Assembly (NCBI RefSeq): GCF_001262505.1
Contig: NZ_KQ410723.1
Location: forward strand, 460,115 to 524,114
DNA: 64,000 nt
DNA from: Shinella sp. SUS2
Lineage (GTDB): Bacteria > Pseudomonadota > Alphaproteobacteria > Rhizobiales > Rhizobiaceae
Direction: 5' to 3'
Below, piece after piece: positions 36,421 to 46,490 of the stretch. Within the stretch, counting starts at the first letter, position 1. Every line of letters starts with the position of its first letter. The notes under the pieces were generated by a model that made no database searches, was not told the origin of the DNA, and worked only from the letters and a program-made list of their open reading frames with translations. The translations under genes were made by a program, and so were the position numbers.

Positions 36421-37371
36421 ATGCAGCTTCGCGCCCTCGGCAAGACCGGCCTTTCGATCGCTCCTCTCGTCTTCGGCGGCAATGTCTTCGGCTGGACGGC
36501 CGACGAGAAGACCTCCTTCGACCTGCTCGACGCCTTCACCGGCGCCGGCTTCAACGCCATCGACACGGCCGACGTCTATTCCCGCTGGGCGCCGGGCAAC
36601 CAGGGCGGCGAATCCGAGGCGATCATCGGCAAGTGGTTGAAGCGCTCCGGCATCGCCCGCGACAGGGTGGTCGTCATCACCAAGGTCGGTTCCGACATGG
36701 GCCAGGGGCGCCGGGACCTGCGCAGGCGCTGGATCGTCGAGGCCGTCGAAAACTCGCTGAAGCGGCTCCAGACCGATCATATCGACCTCTACCTCTCGCA
36801 CTGGCCGGATCCGGAAACGCCCTATGAGGAAACCCTGGAGGCCCATGCGAGCCTGGTGAAGGCCGGCAAGGTGCGTGCCTTCGGCGCCTCGAACCTCGAT
36901 GCCGGCCAGTTGCAGGCCTCGTTCGAGGCCGCCGACAAGGCCGGCCTGCCGCGCTATGGCGCGCTGCAGCCGGAATACAATCTCTATGACCGCGCCGGTT
37001 TCGAGGGCGCGCTGGCCGACCTCTGCCGCAAAGAGGATCTTGGCGTCATCACCTATTACAGCCTCGCCTCCGGCTTCCTCACCGGCAAGTACCGCACGAA
37101 GGCGGACACGGAAGGCAGAACCCGCGGCGAGGGCGTCGTGCACTATCTCGACGACAAGGGCCGGCGCATTCTCGCCGCGCTCGACACGGTAGCCGCCGAC
37201 ACCGGCGCGACACAGGCCGAAATCGCGCTCGCCTGGCTGATGGCCAAGCCCGCCGTCACTGCGCCGATCGCCAGCGCCACCGGCCTCGGCCAGCTCGCAA
37301 GCCTGACGAAGGCGGCGACCCTGACGCTGAGCGCGGAGCAGATGGCGGCGCTCGACGCGGCGGGGGCGTGA
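36421..37371 (+). CDS. Aldo/keto reductase
   Basis: A 316-residue AKR with the conserved AIDTADVY (catalytic Asp and Tyr), VITKVG (Lys) and YLSHWPDP (His) elements, and C-terminal NADP-binding segments. It reduces carbonyl compounds with NADPH. TTGGAGGACCCC precedes the ATG. It ends three bases before the ATG of a GNAT gene, so the two are probably co-transcribed. The substrate is unknown. Confidence 0.92.
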   Translation: MQLRALGKTGLSIAPLVFGGNVFGWTADEKTSFDLLDAFTGAGFNAIDTADVYSRWAPGNQGGESEAIIGKWLKRSGIARDRVVVITKVGSDMGQGRRDLRRRWIVEAVENSLKRLQTDHIDLYLSHWPDPETPYEETLEAHASLVKAGKVRAFGASNLDAGQLQASFEAADKAGLPRYGALQPEYNLYDRAGFEGALADLCRKEDLGVITYYSLASGFLTGKYRTKADTEGRTRGEGVVHYLDDKGRRILAALDTVAADTGATQAEIALAWLMAKPAVTAPIASATGLGQLASLTKAATLTLSAEQMAALDAAGA

Positions 37372-37374
37372 CCC

Positions 37375-37818
37375 ATGGCCATCATCATCCGCGATGCGCT
37401 GGAAAGTGACGAAGCCGCCTGGAGAAAGCTCTGGGCCGGCTACCTCGCCTTCTACGAGACCGACGTGCCGGAGGAGGTCACCGCCTTCACCTGGGCCCGC
37501 ATCCTCGACCCCGGCTCCCGCGTCTCGATGCGCCTTGCCGACGAGGACGGGACGGTGCTGGGCTTTGCCATCCACCACTATCACGATTCCACCTGGGACA
37601 TCGCACCGGAAGGCTATCTCGAGGACATGTTCGTCGATGAAGACACGCGCGGCAAAGGCATCGGCCGGGCACTGATCAACGATCTCGTCACCATTTCCCG
37701 GCGCAACGGCTGGCGCGGGATCTACTGGCACACCCGCCATGACAATGCGCGCGCCCGCAAGCTCTATGACAGCTATGTCGAGACCGACGGACACATCCGC
37801 TACCGGCTGGAGACCTAG
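37375..37818 (+). CDS. GNAT-family N-acetyltransferase
   Basis: A 147-residue GNAT enzyme. The acetyl-CoA-binding loop DEDTRGKGIGRALINDL is clear and is preceded by the typical LEDMFV strand. C-terminal HDNARARKLYDSY matches the usual final helix. The target amine is unknown. It sits three bases after the aldo/keto reductase stop. Confidence 0.9.
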   Translation: MAIIIRDALESDEAAWRKLWAGYLAFYETDVPEEVTAFTWARILDPGSRVSMRLADEDGTVLGFAIHHYHDSTWDIAPEGYLEDMFVDEDTRGKGIGRALINDLVTISRRNGWRGIYWHTRHDNARARKLYDSYVETDGHIRYRLET

Positions 37819-37880
37819 AGCTTTCCCGCATTGTCCGATGCCGAAGCAATCTCGCTTCGGCCGGAAATGCTCGAGCAGAA
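37813..37880. repeat. REP-like palindrome between converging genes
   Basis: GCCGAAGC (37840-37847) and GCTTCGGC (37854-37861) form a perfect 8-bp stem, flanked by an outer imperfect AGAGC/GCTCG symmetry. Sequences of this shape (AGAGC...GAAATGCTC) recur in Rhizobiaceae intergenic regions. It separates the converging GNAT and LysR genes and could act as a terminator. Confidence 0.5.
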
Positions 37881-37895
37881 CCTGCCGAGCCGGGG

Positions 37896-38786
37896 TCAGC
37901 CGCGGAACCGGAAGAAATCGACGAAAGCGCGCAGCGCCGGGCGCATCTGCCGGCGCGAGGGGTAATAGATCGAAAAGCCGTCGAAGGCCGGGCACCAGTC
38001 TTCCAGCACCGCGACGAGACGGCCGGCCTCGATATCGTCGGTGACGCGCTGGTCGAAGACATAGGCAAGGCCCGCGCCGTCGATCGCGGCCGCGCGCATC
38101 AGCCGCTGATCGGAGACGATCAAAGGGCCGGTAACGTCGACCGTCACCAGCCGCCCGCCCTTTTCCAGTTCCCAGCGATAGACCCGTCCGCTGGAAAAGC
38201 GCCGCCGGATGCAGCGGTGCTGCATGAGATCGCGCGGCTGGACAGGTTCCGGATGGTTTTCGAAATAGGCAGGCGCGCCGACGATGAGGCCGCGCCAGGG
38301 ACCGCTCGCCCTCACCGCGATCATGTCGGCCTCCAGATGTTCGCCAAGCCGCAGCCCCGCATCGAACCCCTTCTCGACGATGTCCTCGAAGCGATCGTCG
38401 GTCCTCAGGTCCAGCTCGATCTCCGGATAGGCGGCGAGGAAGGCGCCGAGCCGCGGCATGACGATGTCTTCGGCGGCGATCAACGGCATGGTGACGCGCA
38501 ACGGCCCGGCAGGGCGGCCCTGCCGGTCGGCAAGCGCCTCCATGGCCGAACCGATATCGGAAAGCGCTGGCGCCAGCGTGTCGAGCAGCAGGCGCCCCTC
38601 CTCGGTCGGCGCCACGGAGCGGGTGGTGCGCGCAATGAGGCGCACGCCGAGGCTTGCCTCCAGCGCGGAGACCGCATGGCTGACGGCGGAGGGCGCAATG
38701 CCGAGTTCACCCGCCGCCTTGCGAAAGCTGCGCGTCTCCGCGACGATGGCGAGCACCGCGAGTTGAGAAAGCTGGGTTCGGTTCAT
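37896..38786 (-). CDS. LysR-family transcriptional regulator
   Basis: A 296-residue LysR regulator. The N-terminal helix-turn-helix is in SFRKAAGELGIAPSAVSHAVSALEASLGVRLI (about residues 18-49), and the substrate-binding domain covers 90-290. Divergent from an aldo/keto reductase gene, which it probably regulates. The inverted repeat 38786-38806 overlaps its start codon. The co-inducer is unknown. Confidence 0.9.
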   Translation of the reverse strand: MNRTQLSQLAVLAIVAETRSFRKAAGELGIAPSAVSHAVSALEASLGVRLIARTTRSVAPTEEGRLLLDTLAPALSDIGSAMEALADRQGRPAGPLRVTMPLIAAEDIVMPRLGAFLAAYPEIELDLRTDDRFEDIVEKGFDAGLRLGEHLEADMIAVRASGPWRGLIVGAPAYFENHPEPVQPRDLMQHRCIRRRFSSGRVYRWELEKGGRLVTVDVTGPLIVSDQRLMRAAAIDGAGLAYVFDQRVTDDIEAGRLVAVLEDWCPAFDGFSIYYPSRRQMRPALRAFVDFFRFRG

Positions 38787-38806
38787 TGTTCCAACCAATA
38801 GAACAA
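38786..38806. promoter_or_regulatory. LysR-type inverted repeat between LysR and aldo/keto reductase genes
   Basis: TTGTTC (38786-38791) and GAACAA (38801-38806) form a perfect inverted repeat with a 9-base spacer, at the LysR start codon. Size and spacing suit a LysR box, and the position suits autoregulation. Confidence 0.45.
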
Positions 38807-38937
38807 GCTGTTGGCTTTTGCAGCAATTTTCCGATGAAGCACCGCGCTCTAGATTGGCCTTGTCCGGATGACGGCAGATCGTTCGCCGTCCGGCCGTGCG
38901 GCCCCGCCTCCGGGGTCCAGAGAAAAAGGATTTCGCC

Positions 38938-39936
38938 ATGAAACACAGACAGCTCGGCACGCTCGACGTTTCCGCCCTCGGCCTTGGCTGCATGGGCATG
39001 AGCCATGCCTACGGCCCCTCCGGCGACGAGACGGCGGCCATCGACACGCTGCACCGCGCCGTCGATCTCGGCATCACCCTGTTCGACACGGCCGAGGTCT
39101 ACGGCCCCTACAGAAACGAGATTCTTCTCGGCAAGGCGCTGAAGCCTGTGCGCGACAAGGTGGTGATCGCCACCAAGTTCGGCTTCCGCATCGACCCCGC
39201 AAAACCCTCCGCCGAGATGATCACCGGCACGGACAGCCGGCCGGAAAACGTCAAGGCCGTCGCCGAGGCCTCGCTGAGGCGGCTCGGCATCGAGGTCATC
39301 GACCTCTACTACCAGCACCGCGTCGACCCGGCGGTACCGATCGAAGAAACGGTGGGCGCCATGGCGGAGCTGGTGCAGGCGGGCAAGGTGAAGGCGCTCG
39401 GCCTTTCGGAAGCCGGCAGCGAGACGATCCGCAGGGCCCATGCCGTGCACCCGATTGCCGCCGTCCAGAGCGAATATTCGCTCTGGACCCGCGACGTCGA
39501 GGAAAACGGGGTGCTGGAGACCTGCCGCACACTCGGCATCGGCTTCGTGCCCTTCAGCCCGCTCGGCCGCGGTGTGCTCACCGGCGCGCTGAAGAAGCTG
39601 GACGGCCTTGCCGACGACGATTTTCGCCGCTCGCTGCCGCGCTTTGCCGCGGAGAATTTCGACGCCAATCTCGCGCTGGTCGCCCTCCTTGAGGAAATGG
39701 CGGCGGAAAAGGGCGTCGCCCCGGCGCAGCTGGCACTGGCCTGGGTGCTCGCGCAGGGCGATTTCATCGTGCCGATCCCCGGCGCCAGCAAGGTGCCGCA
39801 CCTGGAGCAGAACGCTGCCGCCGCCGAGATCGTCCTGACACCGGAGGAAGCCGCCCGCCTCGGCGACCTCCTGTCACCGGCCAAGGTGGCCGGCGGACGC
39901 TACTCGCAGCGCATGGCCTCGATGGCCAACCGGTAG
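38938..39936 (+). CDS. Aldo/keto reductase
   Basis: A 332-residue AKR of the YakC/AKR13-like group. Conserved elements are LFDTAEVYGPY (catalytic Asp and Tyr), VIATKFGF (Lys), DLYYQHRVD (His) and the C-terminal PIPGASKVPHL NADP-binding segment. AAAGGA precedes the ATG at 38938. Divergent from a LysR regulator, which likely controls it. The substrate is unknown. Confidence 0.92.
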   Translation: MKHRQLGTLDVSALGLGCMGMSHAYGPSGDETAAIDTLHRAVDLGITLFDTAEVYGPYRNEILLGKALKPVRDKVVIATKFGFRIDPAKPSAEMITGTDSRPENVKAVAEASLRRLGIEVIDLYYQHRVDPAVPIEETVGAMAELVQAGKVKALGLSEAGSETIRRAHAVHPIAAVQSEYSLWTRDVEENGVLETCRTLGIGFVPFSPLGRGVLTGALKKLDGLADDDFRRSLPRFAAENFDANLALVALLEEMAAEKGVAPAQLALAWVLAQGDFIVPIPGASKVPHLEQNAAAAEIVLTPEEAARLGDLLSPAKVAGGRYSQRMASMANR

Positions 39937-39972
39937 CGCGTTCGCAGCCGGGTGACGGCTTTCACAACGGCA

Positions 39973-40005
39973 AAGGGCCGCGGATCACTCCGCGGCCCTT
40001 CCTGT
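39973..40005. terminator. Terminator between aldo/keto reductase and glycerate kinase genes
   Basis: AAGGGCCGCGG (39973-39983) pairs exactly with CCGCGGCCCTT (39990-40000) around ATCACT. The stem is flanked by A and T residues and lies between the converging stop codons, so it can serve both genes. Confidence 0.75.
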
Positions 40006-40026
40006 CTTTAGCCGGCTTCTTCCACC

Positions 40027-41295
40027 CTACTGAATGAGGATGGCCCGGAAATCGTTGACATTGGTGCCGGTCGGCCCGGGCACGAAGAGGTCGCCGAGCG
40101 CGTCGAAGACGGTCCAGCTGTCGTTGCGGCCGAGAAACTCGGCAGCGTCCTTGCCCTTGTCGGCAAGCCGCGCGACGGTGGTGCCATCGGCGAAAGCGCC
40201 GGCATTGTCCTCCGACCCGTCGATCCCGTCCGTATCGGCGGCAAGTGCAAAAAGACCCGGCAGACCATCGATGCCGCAGGAGAAGGACAGAAGGAATTCG
40301 CCGTTGCGCCCGCCCTTGCCCTTGCCCTTGATCGTCACGGTCGTCTCGCCGCCCGACAGCACGACGACGGGCTTGCGGAACGGCCGGTCGCGGCGAACCA
40401 CCTCGGCGGCGATCGCCGCATGCACGCGGCCGACCTCGGCCGCCTCGCCCTCGATGGCATCGGAGAGGATGACGGCCTCGACACCCGCCTCGCGCGCCGC
40501 TTCGGCGGCGGCTTCCAGCGAGACGGCAGCGGACGCGACGAGCTTCACCTCGTTGCGGGCGAAGGCGGCATCGGATGGCAGCGGCGGCTCGTCCTTGCCA
40601 TCACGGATGTGGCGCATCACGGCTTCAGGCAGGTCGAGGCGGTAGCGCTCGATGAGGCGCAGCGCATCCGCGCGGGTGGTCTCGTCCGCGATGGTCGGAC
40701 CGGAGGCGACAAGGGCAGGGTTGTCGCCGGGAATATCCGACACGACAAGCGAGACGACGCGGGCCGGATGGGCGAGCGCGGCGAGCCGGCCGCCCTTGAT
40801 GCGCGAGACCTGCTTGCGCACGGCATTCATGGCACTGATCGGGGCACCGGAGGCGAGCAGCGCCTTGTTGACGGCGATCTCGTCGGCAAGCGTCAGGTCG
40901 CCGGCCGGCGCCGGCAGCAGGGCCGAGCCGCCGCCGCAGACGAGCGCGACGACGAGGTCGTCCTCCGTCAGGCCACGCACGGCGGCCATCAGCCGGCCGG
41001 AGGCGAGAAGCCCGCTGTCATCCGGCACCGGATGGGCAGCCTCCAGGATTTCGATGCGCTCGCAGGCAACCGCATAGCCGTAGCGCGTGACGACCACGCC
41101 GGTGAGCGGTGCGTCCCACAGCCGCTCGAAGGCACGCGCCATCTGCGCCGCGCCCTTGCCGGCGCCGATCACCACCGTGCGGCCCTTCGGCTTTTCCGGC
41201 AGATTGGCGGCCAGCACCTTGTCCGGATCGGCGGCGGCGACCGCGACGGAAAAGAGGCTTTCGAGAAAGGCGCGCGGATCGGCGATGGGCGGCAT
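40027..41295 (-). CDS. ttuD: Glycerate 2-kinase (MOFRL family)
   Basis: A 422-residue type II glycerate kinase that phosphorylates D-glycerate to 2-phosphoglycerate. Recognised segments are VIGAGKGAAQMARA, CGGGSALLPAP, SDIPGDNP and the C-terminal MOFRL domain with GGETTVTIKGKGKGGRNGEF and DTDGIDGSEDNAGA. GGAGG precedes the ATG at 41295. It is the last gene of the gcl-hyi-glxR-ttuD run and finishes the glyoxylate-to-glycolysis route. It was described as tartrate-degradation gene ttuD and as gckA. Confidence 0.9.
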   Translation of the reverse strand: MPPIADPRAFLESLFSVAVAAADPDKVLAANLPEKPKGRTVVIGAGKGAAQMARAFERLWDAPLTGVVVTRYGYAVACERIEILEAAHPVPDDSGLLASGRLMAAVRGLTEDDLVVALVCGGGSALLPAPAGDLTLADEIAVNKALLASGAPISAMNAVRKQVSRIKGGRLAALAHPARVVSLVVSDIPGDNPALVASGPTIADETTRADALRLIERYRLDLPEAVMRHIRDGKDEPPLPSDAAFARNEVKLVASAAVSLEAAAEAAREAGVEAVILSDAIEGEAAEVGRVHAAIAAEVVRRDRPFRKPVVVLSGGETTVTIKGKGKGGRNGEFLLSFSCGIDGLPGLFALAADTDGIDGSEDNAGAFADGTTVARLADKGKDAAEFLGRNDSWTVFDALGDLFVPGPTGTNVNDFRAILIQ

Positions 41296-41422
41296 GGGTT
41301 CCTCCGGGTCATGCTGCCGCCCGACCGCCTCGAACACGAGGGATTCCGGCAGCAGATTCAAAATTCTACAGCGGCCGTCGCCGCGCGCGGGGCGGCGGCG
41401 CTTCGGGCCGGGCAATTAAGCA

Positions 41423-41541
41423 CAGCCCCTCACCCGCCCGCCAGCACCTCCTGATGAAAAAGAGCCGCGGCGAGGGATGAGGGGCTGCGCCTCCTCCTCC
41501 AGAAGGAGTGGCCGGGCGGGGCTCCCCTCCCCGCCCGGCCA
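41423..41541. repeat. Paired palindromes, RIME-like, between glxR and ttuD
   Basis: CAGCCCCTCA (41423-41432) is an exact reverse complement of TGAGGGGCTG (41478-41487). A second perfect stem is GGCCGGGCGGGG (41510-41521) with CCCCGCCCGGCC (41529-41540). The second hairpin starts six bases past the glxR stop and may attenuate transcription into ttuD. The first resembles a rhizobial intergenic mosaic element. Confidence 0.55.
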
Positions 41542-41546
41542 GGCCG

Positions 41547-42431
41547 TCATGCGACGGCGTGGTTCGCCATGCGCTCCAGCGCCTTGACGAGACCTGAGTG
41601 ATCGAGCCCAGCCTCGCCATGGGCGGCGCACTGGTTGAAGAGTTCCTGCGTGGACGCGGTGTTCGGCAGGGCGACGCCGAGTGCCTTGGCTCCTTGCAGC
41701 GCCAGGTTCAGGTCCTTCTGGTGCAGCGAGATGCGGAAACCCGGATCGAAGGTGCGCTTGACCATGCGCTCGCCGTGCACTTCGAGAATGCGCGAGGAGG
41801 CAAAGCCGCCCATCAGTGCCGAGCGCACGCGCGCCGGATCGGCACCGGCCTTCGACGCGAAGACGAGGGCTTCGGACACCGCCTCGATGGTCAGTGCGAC
41901 GATGATCTGGTTGGCGACCTTCGTCACCTGGCCGTCGCCGCAATCGCCGACGAGGGTGATGTTCTTGCCCATCAGCTGGAAGAGCGGCAGCGCCCGGTCG
42001 AAGCTCTCCTGCGAACCGCCGGCCATGATGGAGAGCGAGGCGTTCTTGGCGCCAACCTCACCACCCGAGACCGGGCCATCGACAAATTCGGCGCCGGTTG
42101 CGCGGATCTTCTTGGCAAATTCCTTGGTGGCGATCGGCGAGATCGAGCTCATGTCGATGACGAGCTTGCCGGTCGCAAGGCCGTAGGAGACGCCGTTCTC
42201 GCCGAAGAGCACGTCTTCGACCTCGGGCGTATCGGGCAGCATGAGGATGATCGTGTCGACGGTCTCGGCCAGTACCTTCGGGCTATCGACGATCTCAAGA
42301 CCGTTGTCGAGCAGTTCCTGACGTGGCGGGATTGCGAATTTCGAGGTGATGACCGTGTGGCCGGCGTCCTGAAGGTGACGCGCCATGGGGGTGCCCATGA
42401 TGCCGAGGCCGATGAAACCGATAGTTGCCAT
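41547..42431 (-). CDS. glxR: 2-hydroxy-3-oxopropionate (tartronate semialdehyde) reductase
   Basis: A 294-residue beta-hydroxyacid dehydrogenase. The NAD(P) site is GFIGLGIMGTPMARHL (4-19), the substrate segment DGPVSGGEVGAKNASLSIM follows near 118-136, and the catalytic Lys is in GDGQVTKVANQ. It reduces tartronate semialdehyde to D-glycerate. It lies just downstream of hyi and gcl, which make that substrate, and upstream of glycerate kinase. Confidence 0.93.
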   Translation of the reverse strand: MATIGFIGLGIMGTPMARHLQDAGHTVITSKFAIPPRQELLDNGLEIVDSPKVLAETVDTIILMLPDTPEVEDVLFGENGVSYGLATGKLVIDMSSISPIATKEFAKKIRATGAEFVDGPVSGGEVGAKNASLSIMAGGSQESFDRALPLFQLMGKNITLVGDCGDGQVTKVANQIIVALTIEAVSEALVFASKAGADPARVRSALMGGFASSRILEVHGERMVKRTFDPGFRISLHQKDLNLALQGAKALGVALPNTASTQELFNQCAAHGEAGLDHSGLVKALERMANHAVA

Positions 42432-42466
42432 GATTTAAACTCCCAGACTTTGAATGCGTTTTGTCT

Positions 42467-43246
<780 letters not shown>

Positions 43247-43267
43247 GGTGTTTTCCTTCTCTTCGTC

Positions 43268-45052
43268 TCAGTCCAGAAGAGCCAGCGTGGCGGTCGGGGC
43301 GTCTTCGCCGCGTTCGGCCAGGTCTTCGAATTCGACGACGGCATTGATATCGGCGCCCATGGCGATGTTGGTGACGCGCTCGAGGATGAACTCGATGACG
43401 ACGGGAACCTGGTGCTCCTTCATCAGCGCCTGCGCAGTGTTGAAGGCTTCCTGGAACTCGTTCGGGCTGCGGACGCGGATCGCCTTGCAGCCGAGGCCTT
43501 CGGCAACGGCAACATGGTCGACACCATAGCCTGCTTCCGAATCGCCCGACGCATTGATGTTATCGAAGGCGAGCGAGACCTCGAAGTCCATGTTGAAACC
43601 GCGCTGGGCCTGGCGGATGAGGCCGAGATAGGAATTGTTCACGACCACATGCAGGTAGGGCAGCTTGTGCTGGGCGCCGACCGCAAGCTCCTCGATGAGG
43701 AACTGGAAGTCGTAGTCGCCGGACAAGGCGACGATCGGACGATCGGGATCGGCGGCCCGCACACCGAGGGCAGCGGGCAGCGTCCAGCCGAGCGGGCCAG
43801 CCTGGCCGCAGTTGATCCAGTTGCGTGGCTTGTAGACATGCAGGAACTGCGCGCCGGCGATCTGGGAAAGACCGATGGTCGAAACGTAGCAGGTGTCGCG
43901 GGCAAAGGCCTTGTTCATCTCTTCGTAAACGCGCTGCGGCTTCAGTGGCGTCTGGTCGAAATGGGTCTTGCGCAGCATGGTGCGCTTGCGCTCCTGGCAT
44001 TCCTCGGCCCAGACCGACCAGTCACGCAGCTTGCCGGCGACCTTCCATTCGGTCGCGACGTCGAGGAACACCTTCAGCGCGGCGCCGGCATCCGAGACGA
44101 TGCCGAAATCCGGCGTGAAGACGCGGCCGATCTGGGTCGGCTCGATATCGACGTGAACGAAGGTGCGGCCTTCCGTATAGGTCGGGATATTGCCGGTGTG
44201 GCGGTTGGCCCAGCGGTTGCCGACACCGAGAACGAAGTCGGAGGCGAGCAGCGTCGCGTTGCCGTAGCGGTGCGAGGTCTGCAGGCCGCACATGCCCGCC
44301 ATCAGCCGGTGGTCGTCCGGGATCGTGCCCCAGCCCATCAGCGTCGGGATGACGGGAACGCCGGTGATCTCGGCGAACTCGACCAGAAGGTCCGAGGCAT
44401 CCGCATTGATGATGCCGCCGCCGGCGACGATCAGCGGGCGCTCGGCCGCGTTCAGCATGGCGAGGGCCTTTTCGGCCTGGGCGCGGGTAGCGGCCGGCTT
44501 GTAGGGCTCGAGCGGCTCGTAGGCGTCGATGTCGAACTCGATCTCGGCGAGCTGGACGTCGATCGGCAGGTCGACCAGGACCGGGCCGGGACGGCCCGAA
44601 CGCATCGTGTGGAACGCCTTCTGGAAGACATAGGGAACAAGGCCCGGCTCCATGACCGTGACGGCCCACTTGGTGACGGGCGCAGCGATCTTGGCGATAT
44701 CGACCGCCTGGAAGTCTTCCTTGTCGAGGCGGGCGCGGGGTGCCTGGCCGGTGATGCAGAGGATCGGGATCGAATCGGCGGAGGCCGAGTAGAGGCCGGT
44801 GATCATGTCGGTGCCGGCGGGGCCGGACGTACCGATGCAAAGGCCGATATTGCCGGCGCGGGCCCGTGTATAGCCCTCTGCCATGTGGCTTGCGCCCTCG
44901 ACGTGGCGGGCGAGCACATGGCGGACCGTGCCGCGCGCCCTCAGCGCCGAATAAAAGGGATTGATCGCAGCGCCCGGTACACCGAAGGCACAATCGATGC
45001 CTTCCTTTTCCAGAACCAGGACCGCTGCATCGACAGCACGCATTTTAGCCAT
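43268..45052 (-). CDS. gcl: Glyoxylate carboligase (tartronate-semialdehyde synthase)
   Basis: A 594-residue ThDP-dependent enzyme that condenses two glyoxylates to tartronate semialdehyde and CO2. The cofactor-activating Glu of most ThDP enzymes is replaced by Val51 (RHVEGASH), a hallmark of Gcl. The ThDP-binding motif [18 protein letters not shown]...VVNN is present, and FAD would bind the middle domain. Start at 45052 with GGAGG before it. First gene of the gcl-hyi-glxR-ttuD run, divergent from an IclR regulator. Confidence 0.96.
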   Translation of the reverse strand: MAKMRAVDAAVLVLEKEGIDCAFGVPGAAINPFYSALRARGTVRHVLARHVEGASHMAEGYTRARAGNIGLCIGTSGPAGTDMITGLYSASADSIPILCITGQAPRARLDKEDFQAVDIAKIAAPVTKWAVTVMEPGLVPYVFQKAFHTMRSGRPGPVLVDLPIDVQLAEIEFDIDAYEPLEPYKPAATRAQAEKALAMLNAAERPLIVAGGGIINADASDLLVEFAEITGVPVIPTLMGWGTIPDDHRLMAGMCGLQTSHRYGNATLLASDFVLGVGNRWANRHTGNIPTYTEGRTFVHVDIEPTQIGRVFTPDFGIVSDAGAALKVFLDVATEWKVAGKLRDWSVWAEECQERKRTMLRKTHFDQTPLKPQRVYEEMNKAFARDTCYVSTIGLSQIAGAQFLHVYKPRNWINCGQAGPLGWTLPAALGVRAADPDRPIVALSGDYDFQFLIEELAVGAQHKLPYLHVVVNNSYLGLIRQAQRGFNMDFEVSLAFDNINASGDSEAGYGVDHVAVAEGLGCKAIRVRSPNEFQEAFNTAQALMKEHQVPVVIEFILERVTNIAMGADINAVVEFEDLAERGEDAPTATLALLD

Positions 45053-45114
45053 GGGATTTCCTCCGTCTCTCGAGAAGGAAGGTAGCGCATCTGTTTCTGC
45101 GCGCAATCATAAAA

Positions 45115-45129
45115 TGGAAATCAATCCCA
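45115..45129. promoter_or_regulatory. Weak palindrome in the gcl-IclR intergenic region, possible IclR operator
   Basis: TGGAAATCAATCCCA is an imperfect 15-bp palindrome, symmetric at five of seven pairs, in the divergent promoter region. A related GGAAAT recurs at 45136-45141. IclR/AllR-type proteins bind TGGAAA-like half sites; the link is an inference. Confidence 0.3.
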
Positions 45130-45219
45130 TCATACGGAAATAAACATTTTCAACGAAACTGGAACAATCGCCCCGGGCCGGCTATGTCATGAATGCGCAG
45201 AGACGAAAGAGAGGGACGC

Positions 45220-46047
45220 ATGGCGGAGCAGCAGGAGAAGATGCGGGGGCGGCCCGGCCGCAAGGCCGGCGAGAATGCGGCACCGTCCTCGGTGCAGGTG
45301 CTGGACCGCAGCCTGAAACTTCTCGATCTCGTGGCGCGGGCGGACGGCGCGGCGCTCACCGACCTTGCCGACCAGTCGGCCATGGCGCCCTCCACGGTGC
45401 ACCGCCTGCTGACCTCGCTTTCCCAGCACGGCATGGTCGCCCATGACGCGGAGACCGGCGCCTGGACGATCGGCGTGAAGGCCTTCGAAATCGGCACCGC
45501 CTATCTGCGCTTCCGCAAGCTCGGCACGATCAGCCGGCCGTTTCTCAAGCAGCTGATGGAGGGGTGCGGCGAGACCGCCAACATCGCCATCGAGGACGAT
45601 GGCGACGTGGTCTTCATCTCGCAGGTCGAAAGCCACGCGCCGATGCGCGCCTTCTTCCGCCCCGGCCGACGCGGGCCGATCCATGCCTCCGGCATCGGCA
45701 AGGCGATCCTTTCGACCTGGCCGGATGCCCGCATCGAAGCGTTGCTCACCGGCCGCACGCTGCAGCATTTCACCGACAAGACCCGCGACACGATCCCGAC
45801 GCTGCTGGAAGACATCGGAAAAATCCGTATCCGCGGCTGGTCGATCGACGACGAGGAGCACACGCTCGGCATGCGCTGCGTGGCCGCGCCGATCTTCGAC
45901 GAATATGGCGAGGCGGTTGCCGGCATTTCCGTGTCCGGACCGGCGGTGCGCCTGCCCGACAGCAAGGTCGATGCCTTCGGCCCGGTGGTGCGTGCGGCGG
46001 CGGAAGGGCTGACCAAAGCGATGGGCGGGCGCCTGAAGGGTCCCTGA
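45220..46047 (+). CDS. IclR-family transcriptional regulator, likely of the glyoxylate genes
   Basis: A 275-residue IclR protein from the ATG at 45220 (GAGAGGG upstream). A basic N-terminal tail precedes the winged helix (about residues 25-85, ALTDLADQSAMAPSTVHRLLTSL), then the IclR effector domain with MRAFFRPGRRGPIHASGIGKAILS and EHTLGMRCVAAPIFD. It is divergent from gcl, so it probably represses gcl-hyi-glxR-ttuD, with glyoxylate or an allantoin product as effector, as E. coli AllR does. Target and effector are inferred. Confidence 0.88.
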   Translation: MAEQQEKMRGRPGRKAGENAAPSSVQVLDRSLKLLDLVARADGAALTDLADQSAMAPSTVHRLLTSLSQHGMVAHDAETGAWTIGVKAFEIGTAYLRFRKLGTISRPFLKQLMEGCGETANIAIEDDGDVVFISQVESHAPMRAFFRPGRRGPIHASGIGKAILSTWPDARIEALLTGRTLQHFTDKTRDTIPTLLEDIGKIRIRGWSIDDEEHTLGMRCVAAPIFDEYGEAVAGISVSGPAVRLPDSKVDAFGPVVRAAAEGLTKAMGGRLKGP

Positions 46048-46193
46048 CGCCATCTCCCCCAACAGGCCGATACGATAAGCCGTTCCGTCTTGCCCGAGGC
46101 GGAAAACGTTCTTCTCCTTGATTTCCCGCAAGCCGGCGGCACCGTTGTGGCGTAGTCTGGCGGCAATTCTCTCGGACAAGGAAGGACGATCCC

Positions 46194-46490
46194 ATGACCC
46201 CCATCCGGATTGCGGCCACGGCCGCCTCGCTTCTATTGGTCGCCAGCCCCGCCCTGGCTAAAATCCCGCTCGTCAACGCCACCTGCCCCGGCAATATCGA
46301 GGTGCATGCCGACGAGGGCGGGCCGATCTACATCAATGGAAAGGAAGGCAAGCTGCACGTCTTCAACGACAACTACTATGAGGCCAAGGGCGGCGGCGTG
46401 ACGATCTCGCTCAGCATCAACCCCGACGGCACGGCCGCCGTCTCCTATACCGGACACGGCGGCGCGAACGGCATCTGCACCGTCAAATGA
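46194..46490 (+). CDS. Small secreted protein of unknown function
   Basis: A 98-residue protein with a clear signal peptide (cleavage after ALA, residue 22), giving a 76-residue mature protein. The mature part is beta-rich and contains exactly two cysteines, Cys31 and Cys95, likely a disulfide. No domain is recognised. AAGGA precedes the ATG. It converges on guaD, with stops touching. Confidence 0.75.
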   Translation: MTPIRIAATAASLLLVASPALAKIPLVNATCPGNIEVHADEGGPIYINGKEGKLHVFNDNYYEAKGGGVTISLSINPDGTAAVSYTGHGGANGICTVK

